A stretch of 64,000 bases of DNA from Actinomycetota bacterium (GTDB lineage: Bacteria > Actinomycetota > Acidimicrobiia > Acidimicrobiales > RAAP-2). The first letter of the stretch is position 1, and the number at the start of each line of letters is the position of its first letter. Location of the stretch: assembly GCA_009699875.1 (NCBI GenBank), contig WLNI01000001.1:868001-932000 (forward strand), written 5' to 3'. Below, in pieces: positions 11,035-19,565 of the stretch. Made by a program: the position numbers and the translations under genes. The notes under the pieces are model-generated. The model was not told the origin of the DNA. It searched no databases and saw only the letters and a list, made by a program, of their open reading frames with translations.

Positions 11035-12267
11035 ATGAGTGAAGCCTGGATTATCGATGCGTGTCGAACCCCCCGTGGAATTGGAAAAGTAGGAAAGGGA
11101 GCACTCGCTGATCTTCACCCTCAACTTCTCGGTTCAACCGTTCTGAAGGCCATTGCTGAGCGAAACGACCTCAACACTGATGACGTCGACGATGTGATCT
11201 GGGGAACAAGCATGCAGGGTGGGACCCAAGGTGGCGACCTCGGCCGTATGGCGGCACTTGACGCTGGTTTTTCAATGAAATCAAGCGGCATGACCCTGGA
11301 CCGTTTTTGTGGATCTGGCATCACGACAGCAAACTTGGCCACTGCGAACATCATGTCGGGACTCGAAGATGTGGTCATTGCCGGTGGCACCGAAATGATG
11401 TCCTGTTACGCGGCGAATCGAAATGCTGGCTACTTCATCGACAGTGGCAATGAGCACCTCCGAGCAATTTTTCCTCAGCCCAATCAGGGTGTTGCCGCCG
11501 ACGCTATTGCGGCATTAGAAGGAATCTCGCGCCAATCGCTCGATGAACTCGGTGCCCTCTCTCAGGAGCGCGCAGCTGTTGCGATCGCTGAAGGACGATT
11601 TGAAAAAAGTTTGATTGCGGTCTCTGGGCCAGATGGAACGATGTTGTTGGACCACGAAGAGTACCCACGTCCAACGTCCACTTACGAAAAGCTCGCCACC
11701 CTTGAGCCTTCGTTTGGAGCTATCGCTGACATTGTTCTTGACGATAAAGGAACGACGTTTCGAAATATGGTCCACCAACGCTTCCCAGGTTTAGAGTTTG
11801 AACCAGTCCATCACGCAGGAAACTCTTCTGGTGTTGTTGACGGTGCTGCAGCAATTCTCATGACCAGTCCCGACTACGCAACTGCTCACGGGATGAAGCC
11901 ACGGGCTCGAGTCGTGGCAGTGGCCAACATGGGAGACGACCCAACGTTGATGCTCAATGCCCCAGTACCCGCTGCGAAAAAAGTCCTTGCCAAAGCCGGA
12001 ATGACCATCGACCAGATCGATCTCTTCGAAGTCAATGAAGCCTTTGCCGTCGTCACTGAGAAGTTCATTCGGGACCTTGCCATCGACAGAGAAAAGATCA
12101 ACGTGAATGGCGGATCTATTGCTCTCGGTCACCCAATCGGCGCCACAGGAGCAATGTTGATAGGGACTGCACTTGACGAGTTAGAACGCCAAGACAAGCA
12201 GTTCGCGTTAATCACCATGTGTGCTGCTGGTGGAATGGCTCCTGCCATCATCATCGAACGAATCTAA
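11035..12267 (+). CDS. Thiolase (acetyl-CoA C-acyltransferase)
   Basis: Thiolase of 410 residues that either cleaves 3-ketoacyl-CoA or condenses acetyl-CoA. All catalytic elements are present: the nucleophilic cysteine in DRFCGSGITT near residue 92, NEAFA, the histidine in GHPIGATGA, and the second cysteine in MCAAGGMAPA. The AAGGAG site is eight bases before ATG 11035. It is a single gene near the acyl-CoA dehydrogenase and enoyl-CoA hydratase at 15.5-17.4 kb, so a beta-oxidation role is likely, although these genes point the other way. An inverted repeat TTGAGAA-N26-TTCTCAA lies just upstream and could be an operator. Confidence 0.92.
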   Translation: MSEAWIIDACRTPRGIGKVGKGALADLHPQLLGSTVLKAIAERNDLNTDDVDDVIWGTSMQGGTQGGDLGRMAALDAGFSMKSSGMTLDRFCGSGITTANLATANIMSGLEDVVIAGGTEMMSCYAANRNAGYFIDSGNEHLRAIFPQPNQGVAADAIAALEGISRQSLDELGALSQERAAVAIAEGRFEKSLIAVSGPDGTMLLDHEEYPRPTSTYEKLATLEPSFGAIADIVLDDKGTTFRNMVHQRFPGLEFEPVHHAGNSSGVVDGAAAILMTSPDYATAHGMKPRARVVAVANMGDDPTLMLNAPVPAAKKVLAKAGMTIDQIDLFEVNEAFAVVTEKFIRDLAIDREKINVNGGSIALGHPIGATGAMLIGTALDELERQDKQFALITMCAAGGMAPAIIIERI

Positions 12268-12309
12268 CCACGCAGAGCATTTCGCTCCGGACCACCGCCA
12301 ACTCTGGAA

Positions 12310-12936
12310 TTAGATCAGGCTTGTAATGGTGTCAATAGTTGGTTGAGATCGAACCACCATCGCACCTTCTGGCAACCCAGTGATCTCATCATCGCTGTAG
12401 ACAATGGCGAGATGATCCCACCGTCGCTCGTCGCCGATAATGGTGCCTTCGACAGAGAACATCACCGCGTGTTCAAGAGGAGCCGGAGAAGGCGTCCCTG
12501 CTGGAAATCCAACGAACTGAACGGTGCCTGATCCATCTCCTTCACCGTTTCGAGGACCCAGCGGGAGTGAGCACATGATGACGGTGAACTCCATACCTGC
12601 ATCTTTATGGACCTTCTTTTCCTTGAAGTCCTCACGGGTCTGCATGTCGATGAAGGCCTTTCGAGTGGGGTAGCGAACGATGGCCATTCGATCCCACGAG
12701 CCATCAGTGTCGAGAACGTCGCCGACAAATACCATGTCTGCTCCAATTTTGGCTAAGACGTCTGTTGGTGCATAGCGATTGTCAGCTTGCTTCCCTGAAA
12801 TCTGCTCGCCGCCATCCGCATATGACGCCACTTTTTTGTAGCGCATGAAGTTGACCATCCAGATTGGTCCATCTTCTTCTTCAGGTCGAGTTGCTAAATG
12901 TCCCGCATAATCAAAATCAATTATTCCGTAGTCCAT
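12310..12936 (-). CDS. DUF1330-like ferredoxin-fold protein, possibly duplicated
   Basis: The first half has the look of DUF1330-type dimeric alpha-beta barrels: IWMVNFMRYKK, IGADMVFVGDVLD and WDRMAIVRYPTRKAFIDM. The second half repeats the pattern (VQFVGFPAG, RRWDHLAIVYSD), suggesting two tandem ferredoxin-like folds in 208 residues. Related proteins include small monooxygenases and NIPSNAP types, but no catalytic residues can be assigned. ATG 12936 is preferred over the TTG at 12942 because TACAGT (12943-12948) lies exactly six bases upstream, a leaderless arrangement. It is divergent from the propeller-like gene 50 bases away. Confidence 0.55.
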   Translation of the reverse strand: MDYGIIDFDYAGHLATRPEEEDGPIWMVNFMRYKKVASYADGGEQISGKQADNRYAPTDVLAKIGADMVFVGDVLDTDGSWDRMAIVRYPTRKAFIDMQTREDFKEKKVHKDAGMEFTVIMCSLPLGPRNGEGDGSGTVQFVGFPAGTPSPAPLEHAVMFSVEGTIIGDERRWDHLAIVYSDDEITGLPEGAMVVRSQPTIDTITSLI

Positions 12937-12986
12937 TTCCAAACTGTAGCCATCAACGACGACAGTTGCTCAACTACCCTTTAGCC

Positions 12987-14243
12987 ATGACGAGAAGCGC
13001 ACTTTGGGACAGCCCCTGGCCTGCTGAAGATGCTGGATCCCAACGGCGCAGTACTCCACACGATCAAGGAGGTCTCGAGAAGTCACTAGGACTTCATCTC
13101 ACCGCGCCGTTGGTCACTTCTTCAAGAGACATTCTCGTCTTGACGATGGCCATCCTTCGAGATCCAGGCGAACTTTTCGTCGTGGGCCACAGCGGGCCAC
13201 CGGATGCGACGAGTTTTGTTGAACAACTCGACCCTTCGTCACTTGAGACAGTGCGCCGAAGTCAAGATCTCGCAGGCGGTCCGGTCTGGCCTGGAGGAAT
13301 TGCTGCACACGCAAATGGTTCGCTCTATGTCGTCTTTGGAAATCACGCACATCGACTCTCTGCCTCACTCGAGACGCTCTGTTCCGTAGAGCTGCCACGT
13401 GATCGGCCCTATAACAGTTTTGTGATTCTTGAGACTGGTCAACTCGTCACCAAGGATTTTGCTGGGCCGTTTAACGGGCATGATCCTGACGATAAGCGAA
13501 CAAGCCAGCTTCTGGTTCTCGATCCCAATGATCTGTCAACAATCTCAACGTTGGATCTTTCAGAGCCCTCTGTCGCTCGCCTCTCGGCAATTGAGAATCA
13601 AATTGTTGTCGTAGGAACGACGTCGCTTCTCACTGTCGTTTTCGAAAATAATGCACTCCAAGAAACCGGCTCGGTGCCCTACCGAAGCGAACCAGGCCAG
13701 GGCTGTGGATGGGATGCTGTTCTTGATGGCGATCTGACTTACTTCCTCGATAATGGCGACGGAACGGATCGTTTTGATGGTTCGTTCGAAGGTCGTGGAA
13801 TTGGAACTGTGCCGTTGCGGCTTCATCGCATCGATCGAAACAATTCCACATCATCTTCGGTAGAAGTTTCAGGCAGGCTCGGAGGCATTATTGCTAATCC
13901 TCCGGCACTCGATGCCACTCGCCGGATCGTTGTTGGTTTTGATTCAGGCAATGGTGTCGTTGCTGCATTTCACGCCGATACCCTCGCTCCTCTTTGGACC
14001 GCCGAGTTGAATCACGCATCACATGTTCTTCATGACGACGTGAGCGGCCACATGATTCTGACGCACTATGACCGCACTCGAGCTGTGGAAGAAGTCGTGA
14101 TTCTTGAAACCGAGACCGGCCGAGAAGTCAACCGCATTGATACTGGAAGCCCGGTTCAATCGGTCGTTTTTCCATGCGCAGGTTTCAACAACGACTTCTA
14201 CCTTGTGAGCTTCACCACGATCACCAGAATTTCAAACTCCTAG
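12987..14243 (+). CDS. Beta-propeller-like protein of unknown function
   Basis: A 418-residue soluble protein built of repeated beta-rich units of about 45-60 residues: GELFVVGHSGPPDA, GSLYVVFGNHAHRL, QLVTKDFAGPFNGHD, RRIVVGFDSGNG, GHMILTHYD. This suggests a six- or seven-bladed propeller of the kind seen in SMP-30 or PQQ-like proteins. No signal peptide or catalytic residue was recognised. The open frame extends upstream to 12864, but ATG 12987 is preferred because the -10 TACCCT (12975-12980) lies six bases before it and the upstream part overlaps the divergent gene. Confidence 0.6.
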   Translation: MTRSALWDSPWPAEDAGSQRRSTPHDQGGLEKSLGLHLTAPLVTSSRDILVLTMAILRDPGELFVVGHSGPPDATSFVEQLDPSSLETVRRSQDLAGGPVWPGGIAAHANGSLYVVFGNHAHRLSASLETLCSVELPRDRPYNSFVILETGQLVTKDFAGPFNGHDPDDKRTSQLLVLDPNDLSTISTLDLSEPSVARLSAIENQIVVVGTTSLLTVVFENNALQETGSVPYRSEPGQGCGWDAVLDGDLTYFLDNGDGTDRFDGSFEGRGIGTVPLRLHRIDRNNSTSSSVEVSGRLGGIIANPPALDATRRIVVGFDSGNGVVAAFHADTLAPLWTAELNHASHVLHDDVSGHMILTHYDRTRAVEEVVILETETGREVNRIDTGSPVQSVVFPCAGFNNDFYLVSFTTITRISNS

Positions 14244-14253
14244 CGCCTCCCCA

Positions 14254-14385
14254 CTACCCAGTGCTGACGTAGGCCGGTGTGGTTTTGTTTGCAAGCCAGT
14301 AGTCAAAGCCATCGGGAATTGTCCGCATTCCAGGAGCTGTTCCAGCCACATCCGCCAGTCCAAACTGCCAAACGATGGGGTTCGT
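14254..14385 (-). pseudogene. Orphan C-terminal coding remnant
   Basis: Between the stop of the PHB-depolymerase-like gene and the convergent propeller gene, the reverse strand has 43 sense codons between two stops. They read like the end of a real protein: NPIVWQFGLADVAGTAPGMR, then TIPDGFDYWLANKTTPAYV and a terminal STG. There is no good start codon; the only ATG is internal. Tryptophan, glycine and aromatic content is unlike random sequence. It may be the surviving tail of a deleted gene. I do not recognise the family. Confidence 0.4.
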
Positions 14386-14393
14386 CTATGTGG

Positions 14394-15497
14394 CTACGGC
14401 GTTGTCTTGAGGGGAAGTTGAAAACGTTGAAAAAACGTCCACATTGTCTCGGTTGCCTTGATCTGGAACGTCGTGAATCCCGTCACGCCACTCACAGATT
14501 TACTAAACGCGCTTCCTGGCCACGAATGGCCTCCCCCAAGAACGATATAAAAAACGATATCGACATTCGGCGGGCAACTGTAGGTCCGCTGGATCACTTC
14601 GCTTGAGATTTTTTTATCAGTAAATTTTCTTGAACACCCGTCCTTCACCGCCCAGGCTTGGACGGTTGCGGGAACACCTTTTCCAGTGAGATCGGGAGGA
14701 AGCGTCGTAGTTGTTGGCGCACTATCCCCTGCCGAATAATTCGCGCCAAGGGCTTTGTTCAGGACTCCGTAACCAATCCCACCATTAAAGTAAAGGATTG
14801 GATCTTGTGTTCCGTGGAAACTGATCAGGGGAACTTTTCGAGAAGGGTGGCACGGATTTGGGAGTTGGAGACCCGCCACCGCTCCAATCGCAGCAAAGCG
14901 TGTCGACATCTCACACGCCAACAGTGAAACCATGAATGCTCCATCTGAAAGACCACTGGCATAGACCCGAGAGATGTCGACGCAGTAGTTCGACTCAAGA
15001 CTGGTCAGCAACGCTTGTACAAACTCAATATCCGGATTCGGTGTTTGCGTCGGTGACACGTCCCACTGCACGGGTGTGCCTGTTCCGTTTGGATAGACGG
15101 CAATGAATCCATCTTTTTGGCCTAATTGACCAAACTGCGCCGTCACCGAGTGGAGTGTTGCGCCCTCTGAGAGTCCATGAAAGTCGACAACGACTGGTCG
15201 AGGAATAGGAGTGGTGCCCTTCGGAGATGTCGCGCTCGGTGTCGACGGCGCTGGAGTCGTGAGGAGATACCACCGCGTCGTATCCGCCACTGTGAGTTCA
15301 TTGCGCTGATCGGTCACTGATGCAGCGACTGGCTTTTTGCACCCGGATGACGGGACCGGTTTTCCTTGCGTCACCGATGGCGTTGTTGTTGTTCCTGAAG
15401 AAGTTGAGGACGTCGAACACCCTGCCAGCACTGAACCCACACTGATCAGTGCAGCGATCACCATTCGATTCGTTCTCGAGTGGAATCCCATCGTCAC
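14394..15497 (-). CDS. PHB-depolymerase/feruloyl-esterase-like lipoprotein
   Basis: A surface lipoprotein of 367 residues. The signal ends in the lipobox VLAGC (cysteine near residue 27) and is followed by a Ser/Thr-rich linker. The catalytic part is an alpha/beta hydrolase of the CE1/PHB depolymerase group (compare LpqC/LpqP): PVVVDFHGLSEG oxyanion region, nucleophile elbow ASGLSDGAFM, acid in FHGTQDPILYF, and histidine in LGGGHSWPG. It probably cleaves esters outside the cell, either polyhydroxyalkanoate oligomers or aromatic esters. GTG 15497 and the ATG two codons later are both possible starts, just after a TAGCGT element. Confidence 0.83.
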   Translation of the reverse strand: MTMGFHSRTNRMVIAALISVGSVLAGCSTSSTSSGTTTTPSVTQGKPVPSSGCKKPVAASVTDQRNELTVADTTRWYLLTTPAPSTPSATSPKGTTPIPRPVVVDFHGLSEGATLHSVTAQFGQLGQKDGFIAVYPNGTGTPVQWDVSPTQTPNPDIEFVQALLTSLESNYCVDISRVYASGLSDGAFMVSLLACEMSTRFAAIGAVAGLQLPNPCHPSRKVPLISFHGTQDPILYFNGGIGYGVLNKALGANYSAGDSAPTTTTLPPDLTGKGVPATVQAWAVKDGCSRKFTDKKISSEVIQRTYSCPPNVDIVFYIVLGGGHSWPGSAFSKSVSGVTGFTTFQIKATETMWTFFQRFQLPLKTTP

Positions 15498-15543
15498 GCT
15501 AAGAATTGAACCACATCGAGCGATGGCATGGGTCCTGTACTCG

Positions 15544-16692
15544 TTAGAGACCCAGAGATCTCCCGATAATTTCCTTCATAATCTCCGTGGTGCCTCCATA
15601 AATAGTGGTCACTCGTGCGTCTTTATAGGCTCTTGCGATCGGGTACTCCACCATGTAGCCATAGCCGCCAAAGAGTTGAAGGCAACTGTCGACTGCTCGC
15701 TTTTGAAGCTCAGTGCACCACCATTTTGCTTTCGCAGCATCTTCGGCGGTGAGGTCATTCACGTTGAGCGCCAACGTGCAGTTATCAACGTAGGCCTGTG
15801 CGACGTCGATTTCAGTTGCAAGTTCGGCCAACACAAAACGAGTGTTCTGGAAAGATCCAACCGACTGTCCGAATGCTGTTCGCTCTTTGACGTACTCCAG
15901 CGTCCATTCCAAGGCGGCTTTCGCCGCTGCAACCCCAGCGACGGCGATTGAGAGCCGCTCTTGAGGAAGATTGTCGACCAACATCGCGAAACCGTTTCCC
16001 TCATCTCCTAAAAGATTTTCTGCGGGAACAGAAACGTCATTGAAAAAGAGTTCTGCGGTGTCTTGAGAGTGAAGTCCGATTTTGTCAAGATTTCGTCCAC
16101 GCTCAAAACCCTCAAGACCCCGCTCCATGATCAGGAGCGAGATTCCTTTATGCCGCTGCGAAGGATCCGTTTTTACGGCCGTGATCACGAGATCAGCATT
16201 GATGCCATTCGTGATGAAAATTTTTGAGCCATTGACGATGTAGCGATCGCCATCGCGAATCGCTGACGTTGCCAATGAACCGAGGTCCGAACCGATTCCA
16301 GGCTCCGTCATTCCAATGGCGGTAATGAGTTCACCACTCGCAATTCCTGGAAGCCAACGTTCCCGTTGTTCCTTTGTGCAGTACTTCAGAAAATAGGGTA
16401 CACAGATGTCGTTGTGGAGTGAGATGCCAAGCCCCGACGAACCCGCTCCGGAGAGTTGAATCTCTTCATCAATGATCGTATTGAAGCGAAAGTCTGGCAT
16501 TCCACCACCACCAAACTCTTCTGGGACGTCAAATCCTAAAAATCCATGACTTCCTGCGTCACTAAATACGGTCCGCGGAACAATCCCCGCTTCGTTCCAT
16601 TCGATTTCATGAGGAACTATCTCTTTGTCGAGCCAACTCCGGAAACTTTCCCGAAGGGCTTCATGCTCTTCTGCATACAGCGTTCGCTTCAT
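15544..16692 (-). CDS. Acyl-CoA dehydrogenase
   Basis: FAD-dependent first enzyme of acyl-CoA oxidation, 382 residues. It contains the flavin and substrate motifs AIGMTEPGIGSDLGSL and YIVNGSKIFITNG, the middle-domain signature, RTAFGQSVGSFQ, and QLFGGYGYMVEYPIAR. The catalytic glutamate is in IYGGTTEIMKEI, the position found in short/medium-chain enzymes. Electrons would go to electron-transfer flavoprotein and then to the EtfD-like protein at 5.7 kb. ATG 16692 has an AAAGGG site. It lies 47 bases downstream of the enoyl-CoA hydratase-like gene in the same direction. Confidence 0.94.
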   Translation of the reverse strand: MKRTLYAEEHEALRESFRSWLDKEIVPHEIEWNEAGIVPRTVFSDAGSHGFLGFDVPEEFGGGGMPDFRFNTIIDEEIQLSGAGSSGLGISLHNDICVPYFLKYCTKEQRERWLPGIASGELITAIGMTEPGIGSDLGSLATSAIRDGDRYIVNGSKIFITNGINADLVITAVKTDPSQRHKGISLLIMERGLEGFERGRNLDKIGLHSQDTAELFFNDVSVPAENLLGDEGNGFAMLVDNLPQERLSIAVAGVAAAKAALEWTLEYVKERTAFGQSVGSFQNTRFVLAELATEIDVAQAYVDNCTLALNVNDLTAEDAAKAKWWCTELQKRAVDSCLQLFGGYGYMVEYPIARAYKDARVTTIYGGTTEIMKEIIGRSLGL

Positions 16693-16739
16693 GGTGAATT
16701 ACCCTTTCAATTCTGAGATCTCTATCGTAGGGGTCCCTC

Positions 16740-17429
16740 TCAGGAACCGGCACCAGAGATATCCAACGGCTGATTTGCTCGGAGTCCTTCAATTGCCCCG
16801 CGATACATCTCAGTTCGAATTGCCTGGAGCGTTGGTCCAGCCTTTGGGGCGAGTTCACTGGCGAGGCCCATTCCGGCACTGAGGAGCTCGCCTTCGTCGT
16901 AGATCGCATCGACGATTCCCGCTTCTTGGGCCTCAGGCCCGCCATAACGGCGACCCGTTGTCATTGATTCATGTGCGGCTTTCTTTGAAAGCCGAGATTG
17001 AATGAGGTTAGACATCCCAGGAGAAAATGGTATGCCAATGTCAACTTCAGGAAGACAGAAGTAGCCTCGATCAGACCTCATCAAGCGAGTGTCATGCGCC
17101 AATGCAAGCAAGGCCCCTGCCGCAAAACAGTGCCCTTGGATCACGGCAACGGTTTGAACCGGAAGAGTGAGAACCTGGGCGAGCAGTTGTTGTACGGCGT
17201 CAACGTAGCCAGGAGCTTTCTCAAGATTCGCAAGGAGCCAATCGAGGTCAAGTCCGTTCGACCAGATCTTTCCCCGTGCGGTCGTCACGAGAGCACGAGG
17301 ACCCTCGTCCATTTCAACTTCTTTGTACGCCGCAGAAAGTTCTTCCATCCACTGCGGAGTGAAACGATTCTCACCATCACCAAGATCGATGACAAAGACG
17401 TCATCGGTTCGCGTCATCGAAACCATCAA
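16740..17429 (-). CDS. Enoyl-CoA hydratase/isomerase family protein
   Basis: A crotonase-fold protein of 229 residues, a little shorter than typical hydratases. It has the oxyanion-hole regions WSNGLDLDWL and QGHCFAAGALLALAHD and the segment FCLPEVDIGIPFSPGM. The two glutamates of true enoyl-CoA hydratases are not both evident: one falls in LPEVDIG, while the first position is occupied by ALLALAHD. The pattern resembles delta3-delta2-enoyl-CoA isomerases that process unsaturated fatty acids. ATG at 17429 or a few codons on follows GAGAGG. It probably forms a unit with the acyl-CoA dehydrogenase. Confidence 0.85.
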   Translation of the reverse strand: MMVSMTRTDDVFVIDLGDGENRFTPQWMEELSAAYKEVEMDEGPRALVTTARGKIWSNGLDLDWLLANLEKAPGYVDAVQQLLAQVLTLPVQTVAVIQGHCFAAGALLALAHDTRLMRSDRGYFCLPEVDIGIPFSPGMSNLIQSRLSKKAAHESMTTGRRYGGPEAQEAGIVDAIYDEGELLSAGMGLASELAPKAGPTLQAIRTEMYRGAIEGLRANQPLDISGAGS

Positions 17430-17468
17430 TTTCCTCTCAATCGTTCGGCCATTGGACCTCTTGTGAGC

Positions 17469-17966
17469 CTAGGTGCTCGAACAGAAGCCAGCGAGTGCCG
17501 CCGCCTCCATGGCGACGTGCTCTTTGAGCCCTTCTACGATGGCCTGTTCAATAGTCCCACCAAAAAAAGGAACGGACACATTGAGTGAGCCTTCAAGAAG
17601 TTCAATGGTGTGTTCTCCATGTTCCGTAAAGACCACTTCTGCCTCACATCTCAAGAGATCATCGTAGTGATCAGGAATAACATCAAGCCGGGCGCGATGA
17701 GTCTGGAGATCGAGGTGGGTTTCGATCACCCACGTCAGTTTCTCCGCGTCGACTGCCATACGCGCTGCTCCCGAAAGTTGGCCAGCAAATGCATAGCGAA
17801 CCCGAAGGGCAAGGATGTGTTCAGAGGTTGAGACGTCAAGCAACTCAGGGGCTTGCACAGAAGAAGAACCCGAAGTGAACGTTTGGTAGTAGCGAACATC
17901 CCCTAATGCCTGTTCGACCGCCCACAGTGGCGCGTGAATCTCCTGTGAAAGAGCAAAGTCCATCAA
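17469..17966 (-). CDS. DUF2505 family (START-like) protein
   Basis: A 165-residue cytosolic protein of the actinobacterial DUF2505 type, related to the START/SRPBCC lipid-binding fold: FALSQEIHAPLWAVEQALGD start, a beta-rich centre (ILALRVRYAFAGQLSG), and a long C-terminal helix EGLKEHVAMEAAALAGF. Family members are often found near lipid metabolism genes, as here, but the ligand is unknown. It starts six bases after the preceding PPOX-class gene, so the two are probably co-transcribed. Confidence 0.7.
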   Translation of the reverse strand: MMDFALSQEIHAPLWAVEQALGDVRYYQTFTSGSSSVQAPELLDVSTSEHILALRVRYAFAGQLSGAARMAVDAEKLTWVIETHLDLQTHRARLDVIPDHYDDLLRCEAEVVFTEHGEHTIELLEGSLNVSVPFFGGTIEQAIVEGLKEHVAMEAAALAGFCSST

Positions 17967-17972
17967 GTCGCG

Positions 17973-18470
17973 TTATCCCATGGGAGGGAGACCGAGCTTT
18001 CGGTGATCCCAACTCACGACACGCTCAACATTGAGTTTGATAACAATCCGCTTATTCAGCATGACCTCAACAAAAGGCTTCATTTCCTCGGTGTACTCCG
18101 AGTAGTAGCGAGAAAAGACACTTGTGCCAAGTTCGAAAATCTTGTCAGAATCTTCAACAATTTCGGCCTTGCCCACGAGCTCGACTCCACGCAACTCTTC
18201 GTAGGAGTCACCGTCTTCAAACATGCACGTCATCGTTGGATTGCGAACAATATTTCTGGCCTTCTGTGACTTCGCTTTTGTCTCCACGGCAACACAACCA
18301 TCGAGGAGTCCGTACCACATGGCCACCGCGTGAATCGAGCCGTCGTGATTGAGAGTGCACATCGTCATCGGTCGGCGTTCTGCGAGGAATCCCTCAATTT
18401 CGGATTCAGACATCTTGATCTGAGCCCGCTGATTGACGCCACCGCCCATAGGGACTTGAGGATCGGTCAT
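17973..18470 (-). CDS. PPOX-class flavin/F420-binding split-barrel protein
   Basis: A 165-residue pyridoxamine-5'-phosphate-oxidase-fold protein: EGFLAERRPMTMCTLNHDGS, HAVAMWYGLLDG, KSQKARNIVRNPTMTCMFED, and the closing VVSWDHRKLGL. In actinobacteria such short PPOX proteins frequently use coenzyme F420 or FMN to reduce or bind small molecules; the cofactor cannot be decided from sequence alone. An AAAGGAGAAG site precedes ATG 18470. It leads a group of four same-direction genes continuing through DUF2505, enoyl-CoA isomerase and acyl-CoA dehydrogenase. Confidence 0.82.
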   Translation of the reverse strand: MTDPQVPMGGGVNQRAQIKMSESEIEGFLAERRPMTMCTLNHDGSIHAVAMWYGLLDGCVAVETKAKSQKARNIVRNPTMTCMFEDGDSYEELRGVELVGKAEIVEDSDKIFELGTSVFSRYYSEYTEEMKPFVEVMLNKRIVIKLNVERVVSWDHRKLGLPPMG

Positions 18471-18808
18471 ATTCTTCTCCTTTTATGTCTCTCTGGAAGG
18501 CACAACGTGGAGCCATCGCTGAGGTGAGCAAAATCTACTTCAGAGTTTACGAAAGAATCACCCTTTTGTTACTAGTAGGTCGCTCTTGGTTCACCTGGCC
18601 TGCTTAGTTTGATAATTATGGTGTCATCACTCCCTCACAACCTCCCCGTTTTGGCACCATTTTCTTCCGTCTCTCCGGCAACGTCGCTGAGATGGACGGC
18701 AGCGTCTGGCGCCCCCCGCCTCCGTTGCCGACGTGAGGCGCCCCTGTTTGAATCCCCCCTTTCAGGCAGGGCCGCCTCTCATTTCGCTTCTCAAGGTCAC
18801 CCCACTCT
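18471..18808 (+). promoter_or_regulatory. Long intergenic region with GC-rich structured leader before the response regulator
   Basis: This 338-base gap separates the divergent PPOX and response-regulator genes. A weak promoter (TTGGTT 18586-18591, GATAAT 18611-18616) would give a transcript of about 185 bases before GTG 18809. Within it CGGCAACG (18676-18683) is complementary to CGTTGCCG (18723-18730), while CGCCTC (18717-18722) pairs with GAGGCG (18735-18740). The two helices interleave, so they form either a pseudoknot or alternative folds. A 67-codon open frame (18609-18812) ends overlapping the GTG in GTGA. No known riboswitch class was recognised. Confidence 0.4.
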
Positions 18809-19531
18809 GTGACAAACCTCGTGAATTCCTCTGCTGAACCTCGAGAGTCACGCGAACTCGTCGTCCTGGTTGTCGATGACGAAGAGTCATATCGAGATGC
18901 ACTCTCATCTGGACTCTCAACCGAAGGCTTTCGCGTTGTCTTAGCGCGAGATGGCTTTGAAGCAATGGAGCTCTTCCATTCTGAAGAACCTGACCTCGTG
19001 TTACTAGACGTGATGTTGCCCGATAAGTCAGGTATTGAAATCTGTCGTGAAATCCGAACGTCATCGAATGTTCCAATCATTATGGTTTCAGCGCGAACAA
19101 CCGAGGTTGACGTTGTTCTCGGCCTTGAAATCGGTGCGTCAGATTACGTGACGAAGCCCTATCGATTCCGTGAACTCCTCGCCCGAATGCGAGCCGTCCT
19201 GAGACGGGGCCTCCCAGCCGCTCCCGCTGACGATGTGATTAGCGCTGGTTCGATTCGTCTCGACGCATCGCGCCGAGACATCACAGTGAGGGGCGAGAAA
19301 CTTGATCTTTCGAGAAAAGAGTTCGATCTACTCTGGCTCCTCATGACCCATGCGGGAGCCGTTGTCACGCGAGACGCCTGCATTGACACGATCTGGTGGG
19401 GCCAAGATCTTCTTGATTCTCGAACCTTGGATACCCATATCAAACGACTACGACAGAAGATTGAGAGGGATCCGACGAATCCCCGCCACCTCCTGACCGT
19501 GCGTGGAGTTGGGTTCCGTTTCGAGGCCTAG
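18809..19531 (+). CDS. OmpR/PhoB-family response regulator (RegX3-like), orphan
   Basis: A 240-residue DNA-binding response regulator. The receiver domain has the acidic pocket VVDDEE, the phospho-acceptor aspartate in LVLLDVMLPDKSG, the switch threonine/serine in IIMVSART and the lysine in YVTKPYRFRELLARM. The C-terminal winged helix has LSRKEFDLLWLLM, RTLDTHIKRLRQKIE and LTVRGVGFRFE. It resembles the phosphate-responsive RegX3/PhoP type. No histidine kinase gene is adjacent, so the signal is unknown. The start is GTG 18809; about 15 residues precede the receiver domain. Confidence 0.92.
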   Translation: MTNLVNSSAEPRESRELVVLVVDDEESYRDALSSGLSTEGFRVVLARDGFEAMELFHSEEPDLVLLDVMLPDKSGIEICREIRTSSNVPIIMVSARTTEVDVVLGLEIGASDYVTKPYRFRELLARMRAVLRRGLPAAPADDVISAGSIRLDASRRDITVRGEKLDLSRKEFDLLWLLMTHAGAVVTRDACIDTIWWGQDLLDSRTLDTHIKRLRQKIERDPTNPRHLLTVRGVGFRFEA

Positions 19532-19565
19532 CGCGGCCCAAGCTCCTGACAGATAGCCTGAGTCC

